A DNA stretch of 64,000 nucleotides from assembly GCA_934646835.1 (NCBI GenBank), contig CAKUES010000012.1:1-64000 (forward strand). The letters are read 5' to 3'. This document shows positions 52,599-62,621 of this stretch, one piece after another. Source of the DNA: an uncultured Coriobacteriales bacterium (GTDB lineage: Bacteria > Actinomycetota > Coriobacteriia > Coriobacteriales > QAMH01). A model generated the notes under the pieces. The model searched no databases, was not told the origin of the DNA, and saw nothing but the letters and a program-made list of their open reading frames with translations. The translations under genes were made by a program, and so were the position numbers. Numbering within the stretch: the stretch's first letter is position 1; each line of letters opens with the position of its first letter.

Positions 52599-53717
52599 AT
52601 GCAATCAAGGAAGAACATAGGGAAGCTGACTGCGTGCGGGAGCGCCGCGCTTGCGGCAGAGCTGTGCCTTGCGCTGGTATGCCCCGCTGTGCTTGCAAGC
52701 TCTTCTGCACCGTCCTCCTATGCCTATGCGGATGGAAACTCCTCGTCTTCCGTCGAGGTGAGCGGCGAGATTAAGCCCGTCCACGAGCATCGCAAGGAGT
52801 GCGTCCCGACGAGCGAGAACCTCGCGCGCTACGCCACGGTCACCGCTCCGGCGCGCTACCACTATGTGTGCAGGTGCGGCAAGCAGCTCAAGGCGACCTA
52901 TGAGTACGGCTATCCGCTGACGGGCAACCTTGCGCAGCTCAAGCGCCGCTATGCAGACAGCCCCAAGGGCGGCATCGCCTTCACCGGCTCCTCGTTGTTC
53001 TCGCGCTGGGACAGCCTGGCCGCCGACATCGAGGACAAGTGCGTGTACCCCGCCAACATGGTCTACAACATGGCGATGGGTGGGACGAACGTTTATCGAT
53101 GGGCTCAAGACGACTACATCGACGCCATTGCCGCACTCGAGCCGAGCGTCGTCGTGGTCTCCGGCATCAACAGCCTGCGCTACTTTGGCGCGCTCGACAC
53201 GCGCAACGACCTTGAGGCTGCCGATGAGACCGCCGCGATGATCGAGACCTACGTCGAGAAGCTCAAGGCAAAGCTTCCTGGCGTGAAGGTCCTTGTCGTC
53301 GGCGGGATCAAGACGCCGGACGATTACCGTCGCGAGTACTTGGCCGGGACCAAGATCTCGAGCTGGAAGCGCATCGATCTCTACAATAAGCTGCTCAAAA
53401 AGGAGTTTCGCCGCGACTCCAGCGTTACCTATGTCGACATCCAGCGACAGCTTTTGGCCAAGCTCGACAAGCCCAAGCGCGGACAGACTTTTGCGTACTA
53501 CTGCAACAAGAAGAAGCTCAGGGACAAATCGAGCTTGAAGACCGCGCGCAAGATCGTCATGGCCAAGCGCGACTACGAGGAGAAACTCGATCCGTATTTC
53601 AAGGCGGACCTTCGTCATCCCTCGGCGCTCTCCTACAGCAAGATCTGGCTTCCTCGCGTAGGCGCCAAGGCCGTGCAGCTGGCTCGATCGTCGGGGAAGG
53701 GCGAGTTCGAGGGCTAA
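52599..53717 (+). CDS. Secreted SGNH/GDSL-type hydrolase
   Basis: A 372-residue protein, ATG 52599 (TATAAA just before it suggests a leaderless or very short leader; GTG 52581 is an alternative). Signal peptide to about residue 45. A CxC-type strand CRCGKQL lies near residue 91. SGNH blocks: IAFTGSSLFSRWDSL (nucleophile Ser131), YNMAMGGTNVYRW (Gly block), VVVVSGINSLRYFG (Asn block), DLRHPSALSYSKIW (Asp and His). Such enzymes usually remove acyl or acetyl groups from cell-wall or sugar polymers. It lies before glmM, a wall-precursor gene. Confidence 0.75.
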   Translation: MQSRKNIGKLTACGSAALAAELCLALVCPAVLASSSAPSSYAYADGNSSSSVEVSGEIKPVHEHRKECVPTSENLARYATVTAPARYHYVCRCGKQLKATYEYGYPLTGNLAQLKRRYADSPKGGIAFTGSSLFSRWDSLAADIEDKCVYPANMVYNMAMGGTNVYRWAQDDYIDAIAALEPSVVVVSGINSLRYFGALDTRNDLEAADETAAMIETYVEKLKAKLPGVKVLVVGGIKTPDDYRREYLAGTKISSWKRIDLYNKLLKKEFRRDSSVTYVDIQRQLLAKLDKPKRGQTFAYYCNKKKLRDKSSLKTARKIVMAKRDYEEKLDPYFKADLRHPSALSYSKIWLPRVGAKAVQLARSSGKGEFEG

Positions 53718-53764
53718 GTGCGCTAGAATCTATCCCCTTACTTCACAATGCAAAGGGGGCCTTC

Positions 53765-55093
53765 ATGGCGCGTCTTTTTGGAACCGACGGCGTCCGCGGT
53801 GTTGCGGGCGAGGATCTCACCTATGAGCTGGCAGTGGCCTTGGGCCGCGCTGCCGTGCGCAAGCTGGGTGGACGCATCGTCATCGGACGCGACACACGCG
53901 TGAGCGGCCCCATGCTCGAGGAGGGTCTGCGCGCTGGCATCCAAGCTGAGGGCGGTCAGGCTCCCACGCTTTTGGGCGTCATCCCTACGCCGGGCCTTGC
54001 CTGGTACACCGTCGACAAGGGCTTCGACTGCGGTGTCATGATTACCGCGAGCCACAATGCTCCCGAGTACAACGGCATCAAGTTCTTCAGCGCCGACGGC
54101 TTCAAGCTGCCGGATGCCGTCGAGGACGAGATGCAGGCGATCGTCGAGTCTGTGCTCGCCGAGGAAGTCCCCGCACCCGCCCCGGGCGTCGAGGTCGCAG
54201 ATGCCGTCGAGCAGTTCGTCGACTACGACATCGCTCCGCTCACTGCAGCCGGCGTCGACCTGCGCGGTCTCAAGATCGCGCTCGACACCGCTCACGGCGC
54301 TGCCTGCAAGACCACTCCGCTCGCGCTCGAAAAGCTCGGCGCCAAAGTCACAGCCATCAACACGGATCCGGACGGCTCGATCATCAACGTCGAGTGCGGC
54401 TCTACGCACCTGGGCCCGGTCATCGAGCTCATGCGCGAGTGCGGCGCCGATATCGCGCTCGCCCATGACGGCGATGCCGACCGCCTGCTCGCCGTTTCCT
54501 CGGATGGTACAGTCTGCGACGGCGACTTCATCCTCGCCATCTGCGCCAAGGACATGAGCAAGCGCGGCATGCTCGCTGCAAATACCGTCGTCAGCACCGT
54601 GATGGCCAACCTTGGCTTCATGCAGGCGATGGAGCGCGAGGGCATCGAGGTGTCTGCCACCAAGGTCGGCGACCGCTACGTGCTCGAGTCCATGCGCGAG
54701 ATCGGCGCGGTCATCGGCGGCGAGCAGTCCGGTCACGTCATCGACCTGCGCCACCACACTACCGGCGACGGCCTGGCCACGGCGCTGATGCTGCTCGGCT
54801 GCGTTGCCCGCAGCGGCAAGAAGCTCGAGGAGCTCATGGGCATTATGCGCAAGCTGCCCCAGTCCCTCGTTAACGTCCGCGTCACCGACAAATCCCTCTA
54901 TGAGGGCGACGAGCAGATTGCCGCCGCGGCAGCCGATGTCGAGCGCGAGCTCGAGGGCTGCGGTCGCCTTCTGGTCCGTCCCAGCGGCACCGAGCCTTTG
55001 ATCCGCGTCATGGTCGAGGCCCCCACGCAGAGGCAGGCCGACGCGATGGCCAACAAGCTCGCTGACGTCGTCCGCGAGCGCATCGGCGCCTAA
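53765..55093 (+). CDS. glmM: Phosphoglucosamine mutase
   Basis: A 442-residue alpha-D-phosphohexomutase. MARLFGTDGVRGVAGEDLT start, phosphoserine loop ITASHNAPEYNGIK, metal loop AHDGDADR, sugar loop GGEQSGHVID, phosphate loop VRPSGTEPLIRVMVEA. Converts glucosamine-6-P to glucosamine-1-P for UDP-GlcNAc. ATG 53765 with CAAAGGGGG upstream. Confidence 0.96.
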   Translation: MARLFGTDGVRGVAGEDLTYELAVALGRAAVRKLGGRIVIGRDTRVSGPMLEEGLRAGIQAEGGQAPTLLGVIPTPGLAWYTVDKGFDCGVMITASHNAPEYNGIKFFSADGFKLPDAVEDEMQAIVESVLAEEVPAPAPGVEVADAVEQFVDYDIAPLTAAGVDLRGLKIALDTAHGAACKTTPLALEKLGAKVTAINTDPDGSIINVECGSTHLGPVIELMRECGADIALAHDGDADRLLAVSSDGTVCDGDFILAICAKDMSKRGMLAANTVVSTVMANLGFMQAMEREGIEVSATKVGDRYVLESMREIGAVIGGEQSGHVIDLRHHTTGDGLATALMLLGCVARSGKKLEELMGIMRKLPQSLVNVRVTDKSLYEGDEQIAAAAADVERELEGCGRLLVRPSGTEPLIRVMVEAPTQRQADAMANKLADVVRERIGA

Positions 55094-55128
55094 AGGCGCG
55101 CCGCGTCGAAACAGCTTGCCGCTTGTTC

Positions 55129-55232
55129 GTGACACACTTTGTGCCAGTGACATTGTGTATCACGCAGAAGGCTCGCGTTAACCTGCAGCTCGACGGCGTG
55201 AAACACATTGTCACTGGCACAAAGTGTGTCAC
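55129..55232. repeat. Family A palindromic element, copy A2
   Basis: Arms 55129-55163 and 55198-55232 (35 nt each), loop 55164-55197 (34 nt): the same 35-34-35 geometry as A1. The loop (GCAGAAGGCTCGCGTTAACC...) is similar to the A1 loop in reverse complement, so A1 and A2 are inserted in opposite directions. Confidence 0.88.
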
Positions 55233-55279
55233 GTCGTTTGTCTATCGTGTCTGTACTCCGTACCTCTTATTTCGCACAA

Positions 55280-55322
55280 TATAATCTATTCTCGATAAAG
55301 AACCATTTACAAACGTTATAAT
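55280..55322 (+). promoter_or_regulatory. Two -10 boxes upstream of the EAL gene
   Basis: TATAAT at 55280-55285 and again at 55317-55322, within an AT-rich patch (ACAATATAATCTATTCTCG). Matching -35 elements are weak. Confidence 0.45.
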
Positions 55323-55387
55323 CTGCTGATTCGCCTGAGGGAGGAGGGGCGTGAAGAGGAGCCGACGACGGACGCAATGAGGAACAC

Positions 55388-57394
55388 TTGCTTTACAACA
55401 TCAACTTTGACATAGCCGGTGTCATCTTGACCTTGGGCCTTTTGCTGGTCTTTTGGACGCGCCGCAGCTATCCGACCATAGAGTCGAAGACCTTCCTCGC
55501 GCTTGCCCTCGCAAACGCGGTCGGCTGCGTGCTCGACATGCTGTCATCGGCGGCCATGTCCTATGCGAACCTCGTGCCGCTTTGGCTCAACTACCTCCTC
55601 ATCGTTGCCTACCATATCTCCAATGCGACAGTCGCCCTGTTCTTTCTGCTCTACATCCTCACAGTGGTAGACGAGCTTCCCAAAAAGGGAGGGGTACGCA
55701 AGGTCGCTTGGATCCTCTACGCCGTAGCTGTCCTGCTCACGGTGACGACCCCGGCAACGCACCTGCTCTTCAGCTTTGCGCCAGATGGCAGCTATGTGCA
55801 CGGCCCGTTCTTCAACGTGCTCTACGCAGTCTCGTTCTCCATCGTGCTCATTGCCCTGGCGTGCCTCATGTGCTGCCGCCGCACGCTCAACGTCTACCAG
55901 ATCGTCCCGCCCATCGTCGCCTGCATGGCGGTCTTTATCGGCTCTGCCGTCGAGGCGATCCACCCCGAGCTCTTGCTCCAGGGCTTCACCATCTCGCTCG
56001 TCTTGGTCTTGGTGTACGAGAGCACGAGCGCCAACAGCAAGTTCATGTTCGCGGGAAGCTACTGCTACAACTTCCGCGCCTTCCGCGACCATATGAACAA
56101 GCGCATCAAGAGGGGCGATCGCTTTAGCGTGGTTGGCATCGGGCTCAGGGACGCCTCGTATTTGAGCGGCGTGCTGGACTTCAGCGCCTACCAGGCGCTC
56201 TACATCAACATGAGCAACCTGTTGCGCCGTGAGCTGGGCCAGCGCAACACCTTCTACCTGCGCAGCGGCTACTTTGCCATCGTCTGCGACATGGGCAAGG
56301 AGAGCGATGTTGTCTTCTCTGCTATAGACGCGATTAAGAGGATAGAGCTTCCGGTGAACTGCACGGTGAACCTTGATCCCTGCTTTGCCGTGCTCCGTCA
56401 TCCGGGCATCGTTAACACAGGACGCGAAGCGGACGAGGTCATGGTTTCCGCGCTTGACAGCTGCGTGCGCGACACGAGCTCGCTCGTCAACCTCGTCGAC
56501 GGCAGCGCGCTCACGGCCAAGCGCCGCGAGGCAGAGGTCTCGCTTGCCCTGCGCAAGGCTATGGAGGCCCATCGCTTCGAGGTCTACTACCAGCCGATTC
56601 GCAACGTTCAGACGGGCGCCTTTGACTCGGCGGAGGCCTTGGTGCGCCTAAGCGACCCGGCGCTCGGCTTCATCAGTCCGGATGAGTTCATTCCCCTTGC
56701 GGAGTCAAACGGCACCATCCTCGAGATCAGTGAGCAGATCCTCGAGCAGGTATGCCGTTTTTGGAGAGACGCAGAGCTGGCCAAGTTGGGTGTCGCGCGC
56801 ATGGACATCAACCTTTCTGCTGTCCAGTGTGCCAAGCGTAACATGGCCGACCAGCTGCTCTACGCGCTCAACCGCTATGGTGTCGACCCCTCCTGCGTGT
56901 GCATGGAGGTGACCGAGACCGCCGTTCTCAACGACAGGCAGACGACGAAGGAGAACCTCGACAAGTTGCATGACGCGGGCATCCAACTGGCGCTTGACGA
57001 CTACGGCACCGGCTACTCATCGGCAACAAATCTCTTCGAGCTGCCCTTCGACATCGTCAAGGTCGACAAGTCCGTGGTGTGGGGCGCCATGGAGGACGTC
57101 AATGCCCTCGCTGTGCTCAAGAACGTCTGCGAGATGTGCCACTCGCTCGACAAGCAGATCGTTGCGGAGGGTGTGGAGAGCGAGGAGATGACCCAGTTGC
57201 TCGAGACTTTGGGCACCGAGCATCTGCAGGGCTACCTCTACTCAAAGCCCCTGCCCGAGGACGCCTACCTCGAGTTTTTGCGTGAGCAAGGCGAGTGTGC
57301 CGAGCAACTTGACCACTGGTGCCAGTCGCGCTTTTGCAAGCTCGACGCCGACCTCACCCTCGAGTCCCTCGGTGCGAGCAAGGCGGCATCCTAG
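55388..57394 (+). CDS. Membrane c-di-GMP phosphodiesterase: 7-TM sensor, degenerate GGDEF, EAL
   Basis: A 668-residue protein from TTG 55388 (GAGGAAC site; no better start in frame). About seven TM helices up to residue 220, then a GGDEF-like domain whose active loop reads LRSGYFAIVCD, so not a cyclase. The EAL domain has all catalytic residues visible: SAEALVRL (about 413), MDINLSAVQ, EVTETAVLND, ALDDYGTGYSS (about 536), IVKVDKSVV, VAEGVES, and QGYLYSKPLP. Predicted to hydrolyse c-di-GMP in response to a membrane or external signal. Confidence 0.85.
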   Translation: MLYNINFDIAGVILTLGLLLVFWTRRSYPTIESKTFLALALANAVGCVLDMLSSAAMSYANLVPLWLNYLLIVAYHISNATVALFFLLYILTVVDELPKKGGVRKVAWILYAVAVLLTVTTPATHLLFSFAPDGSYVHGPFFNVLYAVSFSIVLIALACLMCCRRTLNVYQIVPPIVACMAVFIGSAVEAIHPELLLQGFTISLVLVLVYESTSANSKFMFAGSYCYNFRAFRDHMNKRIKRGDRFSVVGIGLRDASYLSGVLDFSAYQALYINMSNLLRRELGQRNTFYLRSGYFAIVCDMGKESDVVFSAIDAIKRIELPVNCTVNLDPCFAVLRHPGIVNTGREADEVMVSALDSCVRDTSSLVNLVDGSALTAKRREAEVSLALRKAMEAHRFEVYYQPIRNVQTGAFDSAEALVRLSDPALGFISPDEFIPLAESNGTILEISEQILEQVCRFWRDAELAKLGVARMDINLSAVQCAKRNMADQLLYALNRYGVDPSCVCMEVTETAVLNDRQTTKENLDKLHDAGIQLALDDYGTGYSSATNLFELPFDIVKVDKSVVWGAMEDVNALAVLKNVCEMCHSLDKQIVAEGVESEEMTQLLETLGTEHLQGYLYSKPLPEDAYLEFLREQGECAEQLDHWCQSRFCKLDADLTLESLGASKAAS

Positions 57395-57411
57395 CTGCCG
57401 TTGCGCTTTGC

Positions 57412-57470
57412 TGGGGAAGCGCTGATTAATGCAAGGTTTATGGGGGGGGGACAGGGTCCCCCTATGTGGG
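57412..57470. repeat. Family E element, truncated copy E8
   Basis: GGGGAAGCGCTGATTAATGC, then GGTTTATGGGG and a modified centre (GGGGGACAGGGTCCCCC). The right half is missing; in reverse orientation relative to E7. Confidence 0.7.
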
Positions 57471-57538
57471 CACACACTAGATTACGCATTTGACGTGCGC
57501 AAGGCGGCCTCTTGTTTTGTGCACTCTTTCCTGTTGCG

Positions 57539-57566
57539 TTTACATAGCTCCTCACTCGGATATAAT
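57539..57566 (+). promoter_or_regulatory. Promoter of the MOSC gene
   Basis: -35 TTTACA (57539-57544), spacer 16, -10 TATAAT (57561-57566); a near-consensus promoter about 57 bp before the transcript's start codon. Confidence 0.7.
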
Positions 57567-57629
57567 ACCTAGCATCGCTATAGGTTTGTTAGGGGCGACG
57601 CGCTCGCCCGCGCTGAGAGAGGGGATACG

Positions 57630-58271
57630 ATGGCGGAGATCGAGAAGGGGTTCTCGCTTTTGACACCGGAGCTCGAGGCCTTGGCGGATGCCGAGGAGAA
57701 AGCCGATGCGCTCGCAAGGGAGAAGATCGACAACATGCAGGTTGGCGATGTGATCGGCGAGGTCACAAGCGTCAACATCGCCGCCAAGAAAGGTGCGCGC
57801 AAGAAGCCGATCGAGTCCGGCGTCATGGGCGTGCGCGAGGATTTTGGCTGCGTTGACGACGCCCATGCGAGTGGCGACTGGCACCGCCAGATCAGCTTTT
57901 TGGCCGAGGAGTCCATCAAGAAAGCCCAAAACCGCGGCTTGAGCGTCAAGGAAGGCGACTTCGCGGAAAACATCACCACGCGCGGCTTCATGCCCTTCTT
58001 CATTCCCATCGGCACCATCCTGCAGGTGGGTGACGTCAAAGTCGAGATCAGCCAGATCGGCAAGGTCTGCCACACGCGCTGCGCCATCTACTACCTGGCC
58101 GGCGACTGCATCTTCCCGCGCGAGGGTATCTTTGGCGTGGTGCTCGACAGCGGCGACATCAAGGTCGGCGACAAGATCTCCGTCGTTAGAATCGGCGACG
58201 GCAGCTGCTCCAAGACCCCGCAGGAGGCCATCGACGAGGTCGAGGCCGCCCGCGCTGCCGGCACGCTGTAG
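57630..58271 (+). CDS. MOSC-domain protein
   Basis: A 213-residue protein, ATG 57630 after GAGAGGGG. The first about 40 residues are a helical, acidic extension; the MOSC beta barrel follows (VGDVIGEVTSVNIA; RQISFLAEESIKK; EGDFAENITTRGF; QIGKVCHTRCAIYYLAGDCIFPREGIFGVVLDSG). The conserved Cys is in KVCHTRC. MOSC proteins handle molybdenum-cofactor sulfur or N-hydroxylated substrates. The window's Mo-oxidoreductase gives a possible link, but it is 32 kb away. Confidence 0.85.
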   Translation: MAEIEKGFSLLTPELEALADAEEKADALAREKIDNMQVGDVIGEVTSVNIAAKKGARKKPIESGVMGVREDFGCVDDAHASGDWHRQISFLAEESIKKAQNRGLSVKEGDFAENITTRGFMPFFIPIGTILQVGDVKVEISQIGKVCHTRCAIYYLAGDCIFPREGIFGVVLDSGDIKVGDKISVVRIGDGSCSKTPQEAIDEVEAARAAGTL

Positions 58272-58285
58272 GAAGGCAAAGGCTT

Positions 58286-58401
58286 CGGGAAACGCTGAGT
58301 AAAGTAAATGCCCATTGCGTGCGATCGACAAAACTGCTGGTTACGTAGGAGAGGGACCCTGTCCCTCCCCATAAACCACGCATCAATCGGCACCTCTCTA
58401 G
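58286..58401. repeat. Family E element, full copy E9
   Basis: CGGGAAACGCTGAGTAAAG at the left, GCATCAATCGGCACCTCTCT at the right, centre GAGGGAC-CCT-GTCCCTC. 15 bp after the MOSC stop. Confidence 0.8.
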
Positions 58402-58530
58402 ACGCTCATGCTTTGCGCCCGCGCCTTGCATTCGCATCCTGAATAACGCGTAACTTACGGCATCTCTTCGGGGGTGCCGTTTGTGTGTATCATCTACCAA
58501 GACGCAAACCCACGCGAGTTAGGGGCTTTC

Positions 58531-59658
58531 ATGGACAACGCAACGACGGAAATCGTCGAGTACCTCAACGGCAACTGCAAGGGCGGCGATATGGGCAGGG
58601 TCGCGCTGACCCAGTTCCACTTCGTCGTGGACGAGGACGGCGACGCGGTTCCCTTCATCGGCAAGAACGGCCGCCTGGGCCTGGCAGAGCTCATGGAGAA
58701 GCTCGCCGAGTTCTGGCCGCAGGTCGTGCGCAACGGAGACGGCCAGGTCATCGCCGCCGGAAGGCAGCTGTCTGCCGTGAGCCTCGACCACGGCGGCCAG
58801 CTCGTCGTGAGCATCGTGCCGCTGCTTACGCTTGCAGAGGTCGAGGCCGAGTACCGTAACTTCCTCTTCCGCGTGGAGCAGATCCTCAAGCCTGTCGACT
58901 ACAAGCTCGTGACCTGCGGATTCCATCCTTCTGCCGCTGTCAACAAGCTCGAGGCCGTCCCATTTGCCCCCTACCAGAAGATGGAGGAGCACATGGGCGC
59001 CGATGCTGCACCCCTGCTGCTGGGCGCGGCGCACTGTCGTGCTGCCTTCGAGTACGCGGACGAGGACGACGCCATCCGCAAGATGCGCATTGCGACCATG
59101 CTCGGCCCCGTGTTCGCCTACATGACTTCCAACACCCCGGTCTTCGACAAGGAGGGCAACGCCGACAGCATGCTCGGCCTCAAGCTCATCCGCAAGGCGG
59201 CCCCCGGCGTCGCCGGCGCTGTCGAGGGTCTCTTCGACGAGGGCTTTGACTTCAAGACTTATGCCGCATGGTTGCTCGAGCACGACCTGGCCGACGAGCA
59301 CGGCTCCCAGGAGCGCGAGATGATCCTCGACGTCGATTTGGCCACCGGCGTGGAGCTCGTGCAGGCAGACCCCCTGCCCGTCGAGCCGATGATGGGCTAC
59401 CTCGCCCTGCTCAAGGGCATCTTCTATAGTCCGGTGAACCTCGAGCTGCTCGAGATGATGCTCGGCTACAAGGCTCGTCCCGTCACCAAGGCCGACATCG
59501 ATGCAGCCGTCGAGCTTGTGGGCAGCGAGGGTGGCGCCGCCAAGCTGTGGGGCAAGGGCGTTGACGAGTGGGTCGATTTGCTCTTCCGCATGTCCTCCCA
59601 GGCCCTGGGCACGGAGGCCCAGTACCTCGAGGCACTGCAGGAGTACCAGGCGTTCTAG
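58531..59658 (+). CDS. Glutamate-cysteine ligase-like protein (GCS2 family)
   Basis: A 375-residue protein, ATG 58531 (TTAGGGGC before it). The central part resembles plant/actinobacterial-type glutamate-cysteine ligases: VTCGFHPSAAVNKLEAVPFAPYQKM followed by EYADEDDAIRKMRIATMLGP and YMTSNTPVFDKEG, matching the family's D/S-E-x-D-x(V/I)RKMR segment and small-residue cap. It would join glutamate and cysteine (first step to glutathione or a related thiol). No glutathione synthetase or ergothioneine genes are in the window. The TAG stop touches repeat E10. Confidence 0.65.
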   Translation: MDNATTEIVEYLNGNCKGGDMGRVALTQFHFVVDEDGDAVPFIGKNGRLGLAELMEKLAEFWPQVVRNGDGQVIAAGRQLSAVSLDHGGQLVVSIVPLLTLAEVEAEYRNFLFRVEQILKPVDYKLVTCGFHPSAAVNKLEAVPFAPYQKMEEHMGADAAPLLLGAAHCRAAFEYADEDDAIRKMRIATMLGPVFAYMTSNTPVFDKEGNADSMLGLKLIRKAAPGVAGAVEGLFDEGFDFKTYAAWLLEHDLADEHGSQEREMILDVDLATGVELVQADPLPVEPMMGYLALLKGIFYSPVNLELLEMMLGYKARPVTKADIDAAVELVGSEGGAAKLWGKGVDEWVDLLFRMSSQALGTEAQYLEALQEYQAF

Positions 59659-59818
59659 GGGAGTGCTGATTATCGCGAGGTTTATGGGGAGGGACAGGGT
59701 CCCTCCCCTACGCAATCATCGGTTTTGCCAATTGCATGCAGTGGACGCTGCGCCACTCACGTAGGGGAGGGACCCTGTCCCTCCCCATAAACCTCGCGGT
59801 GACCAACGTTTCTCCAGG
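59657..59818. repeat. Composite family E element E10 (two centres)
   Basis: Starts on the stop codon of the ligase-like gene (GGGGAGTGCTGATTATCGCG). It has one centre in reverse orientation (about 59685-59710), a spacer with CAATTGCATGCAG, and a second centre forward (about 59760-59788), ending GTGACCAACGTTTCTCC. It looks like two copies joined head to head. Confidence 0.75.
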
Positions 59819-59853
59819 TGCGCGACAAGCCCCTGTTCTCTGCGGTACAATAA

Positions 59854-61308
<1,455 letters not shown>

Positions 61309-61328
61309 AGCTCGGTTTGCATGAGAGA

Positions 61329-61369
61329 ATGACGGAAAGGCACTCCCGCCTTTCCGTCATTTTTGTTTT
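61329..61369 (+). terminator. Terminator between obg and proB
   Basis: Perfect 13-bp stem ATGACGGAAAGGC-ACTCCC-GCCTTTCCGTCAT then TTTTGTTTT. Confidence 0.88.
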
Positions 61370-61383
61370 CAAGGGGGGAAAGC

Positions 61384-62454
61384 ATGAAGCGCGTTGTTGT
61401 GAAGATCGGTTCGTCCACGCTCGTCGACTCCGACGGTCAGCTCGACCGCGGCTTTATCGGACGCCTGGCGATCGAGGCTGCAGCCCTTCGCGACGAGGAT
61501 TGGCAGATGGTCGTCGTCACCTCCGGCTCCATCGCCGTCGGCTTGAACATCATGGGACACAAGGGCCCGCGCCCGACGGAGATGCGCAAGCTGCAGGCGG
61601 CTGCCGCGATCGGCCAGGTCTCCTTGATCAACGCCTATGCGGATACCTTCCGCTGCTTTGGCATGCACGTGGGCCAGATTCTGCTCACGCGCGCCACGAC
61701 CGGCGTGCGCGAGAGCTACCTCAACGCCCGCGCGACCATCGATCAGCTGCTCGAGCAGGGCGCCGTTCCCGTCATCAACGAGAACGACACCGTCGCCATC
61801 GACGAGATCCGCTTTGGCGACAACGACACGCTTGCGGCCATGGTCGCGACGGCGATTGACGCGGACCTCGTCGTGCTGCTCTCCGACATCGACGGTCTGT
61901 ACACGGCCGATCCGCGTAAGGATGCGGGTGCGGAGCTGCTCGAACAGGTCGGCAAGCTCTCCGAGGAGATCGAGGCGAGCGCCGGCGGCGTGGGCAGTGC
62001 GAGCGGCAGCGGCGGCATGCTCACCAAGGTGGCGGCTGCGCGCGTGCTCATGAGCGCGGGCATCCCCATGGTCATCTGCGAGGGCCATCGCAAGAACGCG
62101 GTGACAGACGCTTGCCATGGCCGCAGCGTCGGCACGCGCTTCTTCGACAACGACTCGCTCGGCATGCACGCGCGCAAGAGCTGGATCGCGCTCGGCGGCA
62201 AGGTGCGCGGCCGCGTGACCTGCGATCTGGGCGCTGTCCGTGCGCTGAGCGAGCGCGGTGCGAGTTTGCTTCCCGTCGGCGTGACGGCGGTCGAGGGCAG
62301 CTTTGCTGCAGGGGACCCCGTCGATCTCGTCGACGAACAGGGCCGCCTGCTTGGCCGCGGCTTGGCAGGCTACGACAGCGAGAAGCTGCGCGCCTGCATC
62401 GGCAAGCGCGGCATGGACGAGTTCATCAACCGCGACCAGCTCGTGTTGTTTTAG
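61384..62454 (+). CDS. proB: Glutamate 5-kinase
   Basis: A 356-residue protein, ATG 61384 with GGGGGGAAAG. Amino-acid-kinase domain: VVVKIGSSTLVDSDG, VVVTSGSIAVGL, VPVINENDTVAIDEIRFGDND, LLSDIDGLYTADPR, GGMLTKVAAA. C-terminal PUA domain from about residue 270 (LPVGVTAVEGSFAAGDPVDLV). First step of proline synthesis; proA is not adjacent. The TAG stop adjoins repeat E11. Confidence 0.95.
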   Translation: MKRVVVKIGSSTLVDSDGQLDRGFIGRLAIEAAALRDEDWQMVVVTSGSIAVGLNIMGHKGPRPTEMRKLQAAAAIGQVSLINAYADTFRCFGMHVGQILLTRATTGVRESYLNARATIDQLLEQGAVPVINENDTVAIDEIRFGDNDTLAAMVATAIDADLVVLLSDIDGLYTADPRKDAGAELLEQVGKLSEEIEASAGGVGSASGSGGMLTKVAAARVLMSAGIPMVICEGHRKNAVTDACHGRSVGTRFFDNDSLGMHARKSWIALGGKVRGRVTCDLGAVRALSERGASLLPVGVTAVEGSFAAGDPVDLVDEQGRLLGRGLAGYDSEKLRACIGKRGMDEFINRDQLVLF

Positions 62455-62512
62455 GGCAGCGCTGATTAATGCGAGGTTTATGGGGAGGGACAGGGTCCCT
62501 CCCCTACGTGAC
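62453..62512. repeat. Family E element, truncated copy E11
   Basis: AGGGCAGCGCTGATTAATGC overlapping the proB stop, then GGTTTATGGGGAGGGAC and centre in reverse orientation. Ends after CCCCTACGTGACC. Confidence 0.78.
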
Positions 62513-62621
62513 CGCCGGGTGGGCCACCTCTCTACTTCCGCACTTCCTGTGGAGTGTCGGGGATGGGGGAGTGCTCGCCGATATACTGGGGGTATTGATG
62601 CCCCGTTTATCGAGGAGGACC

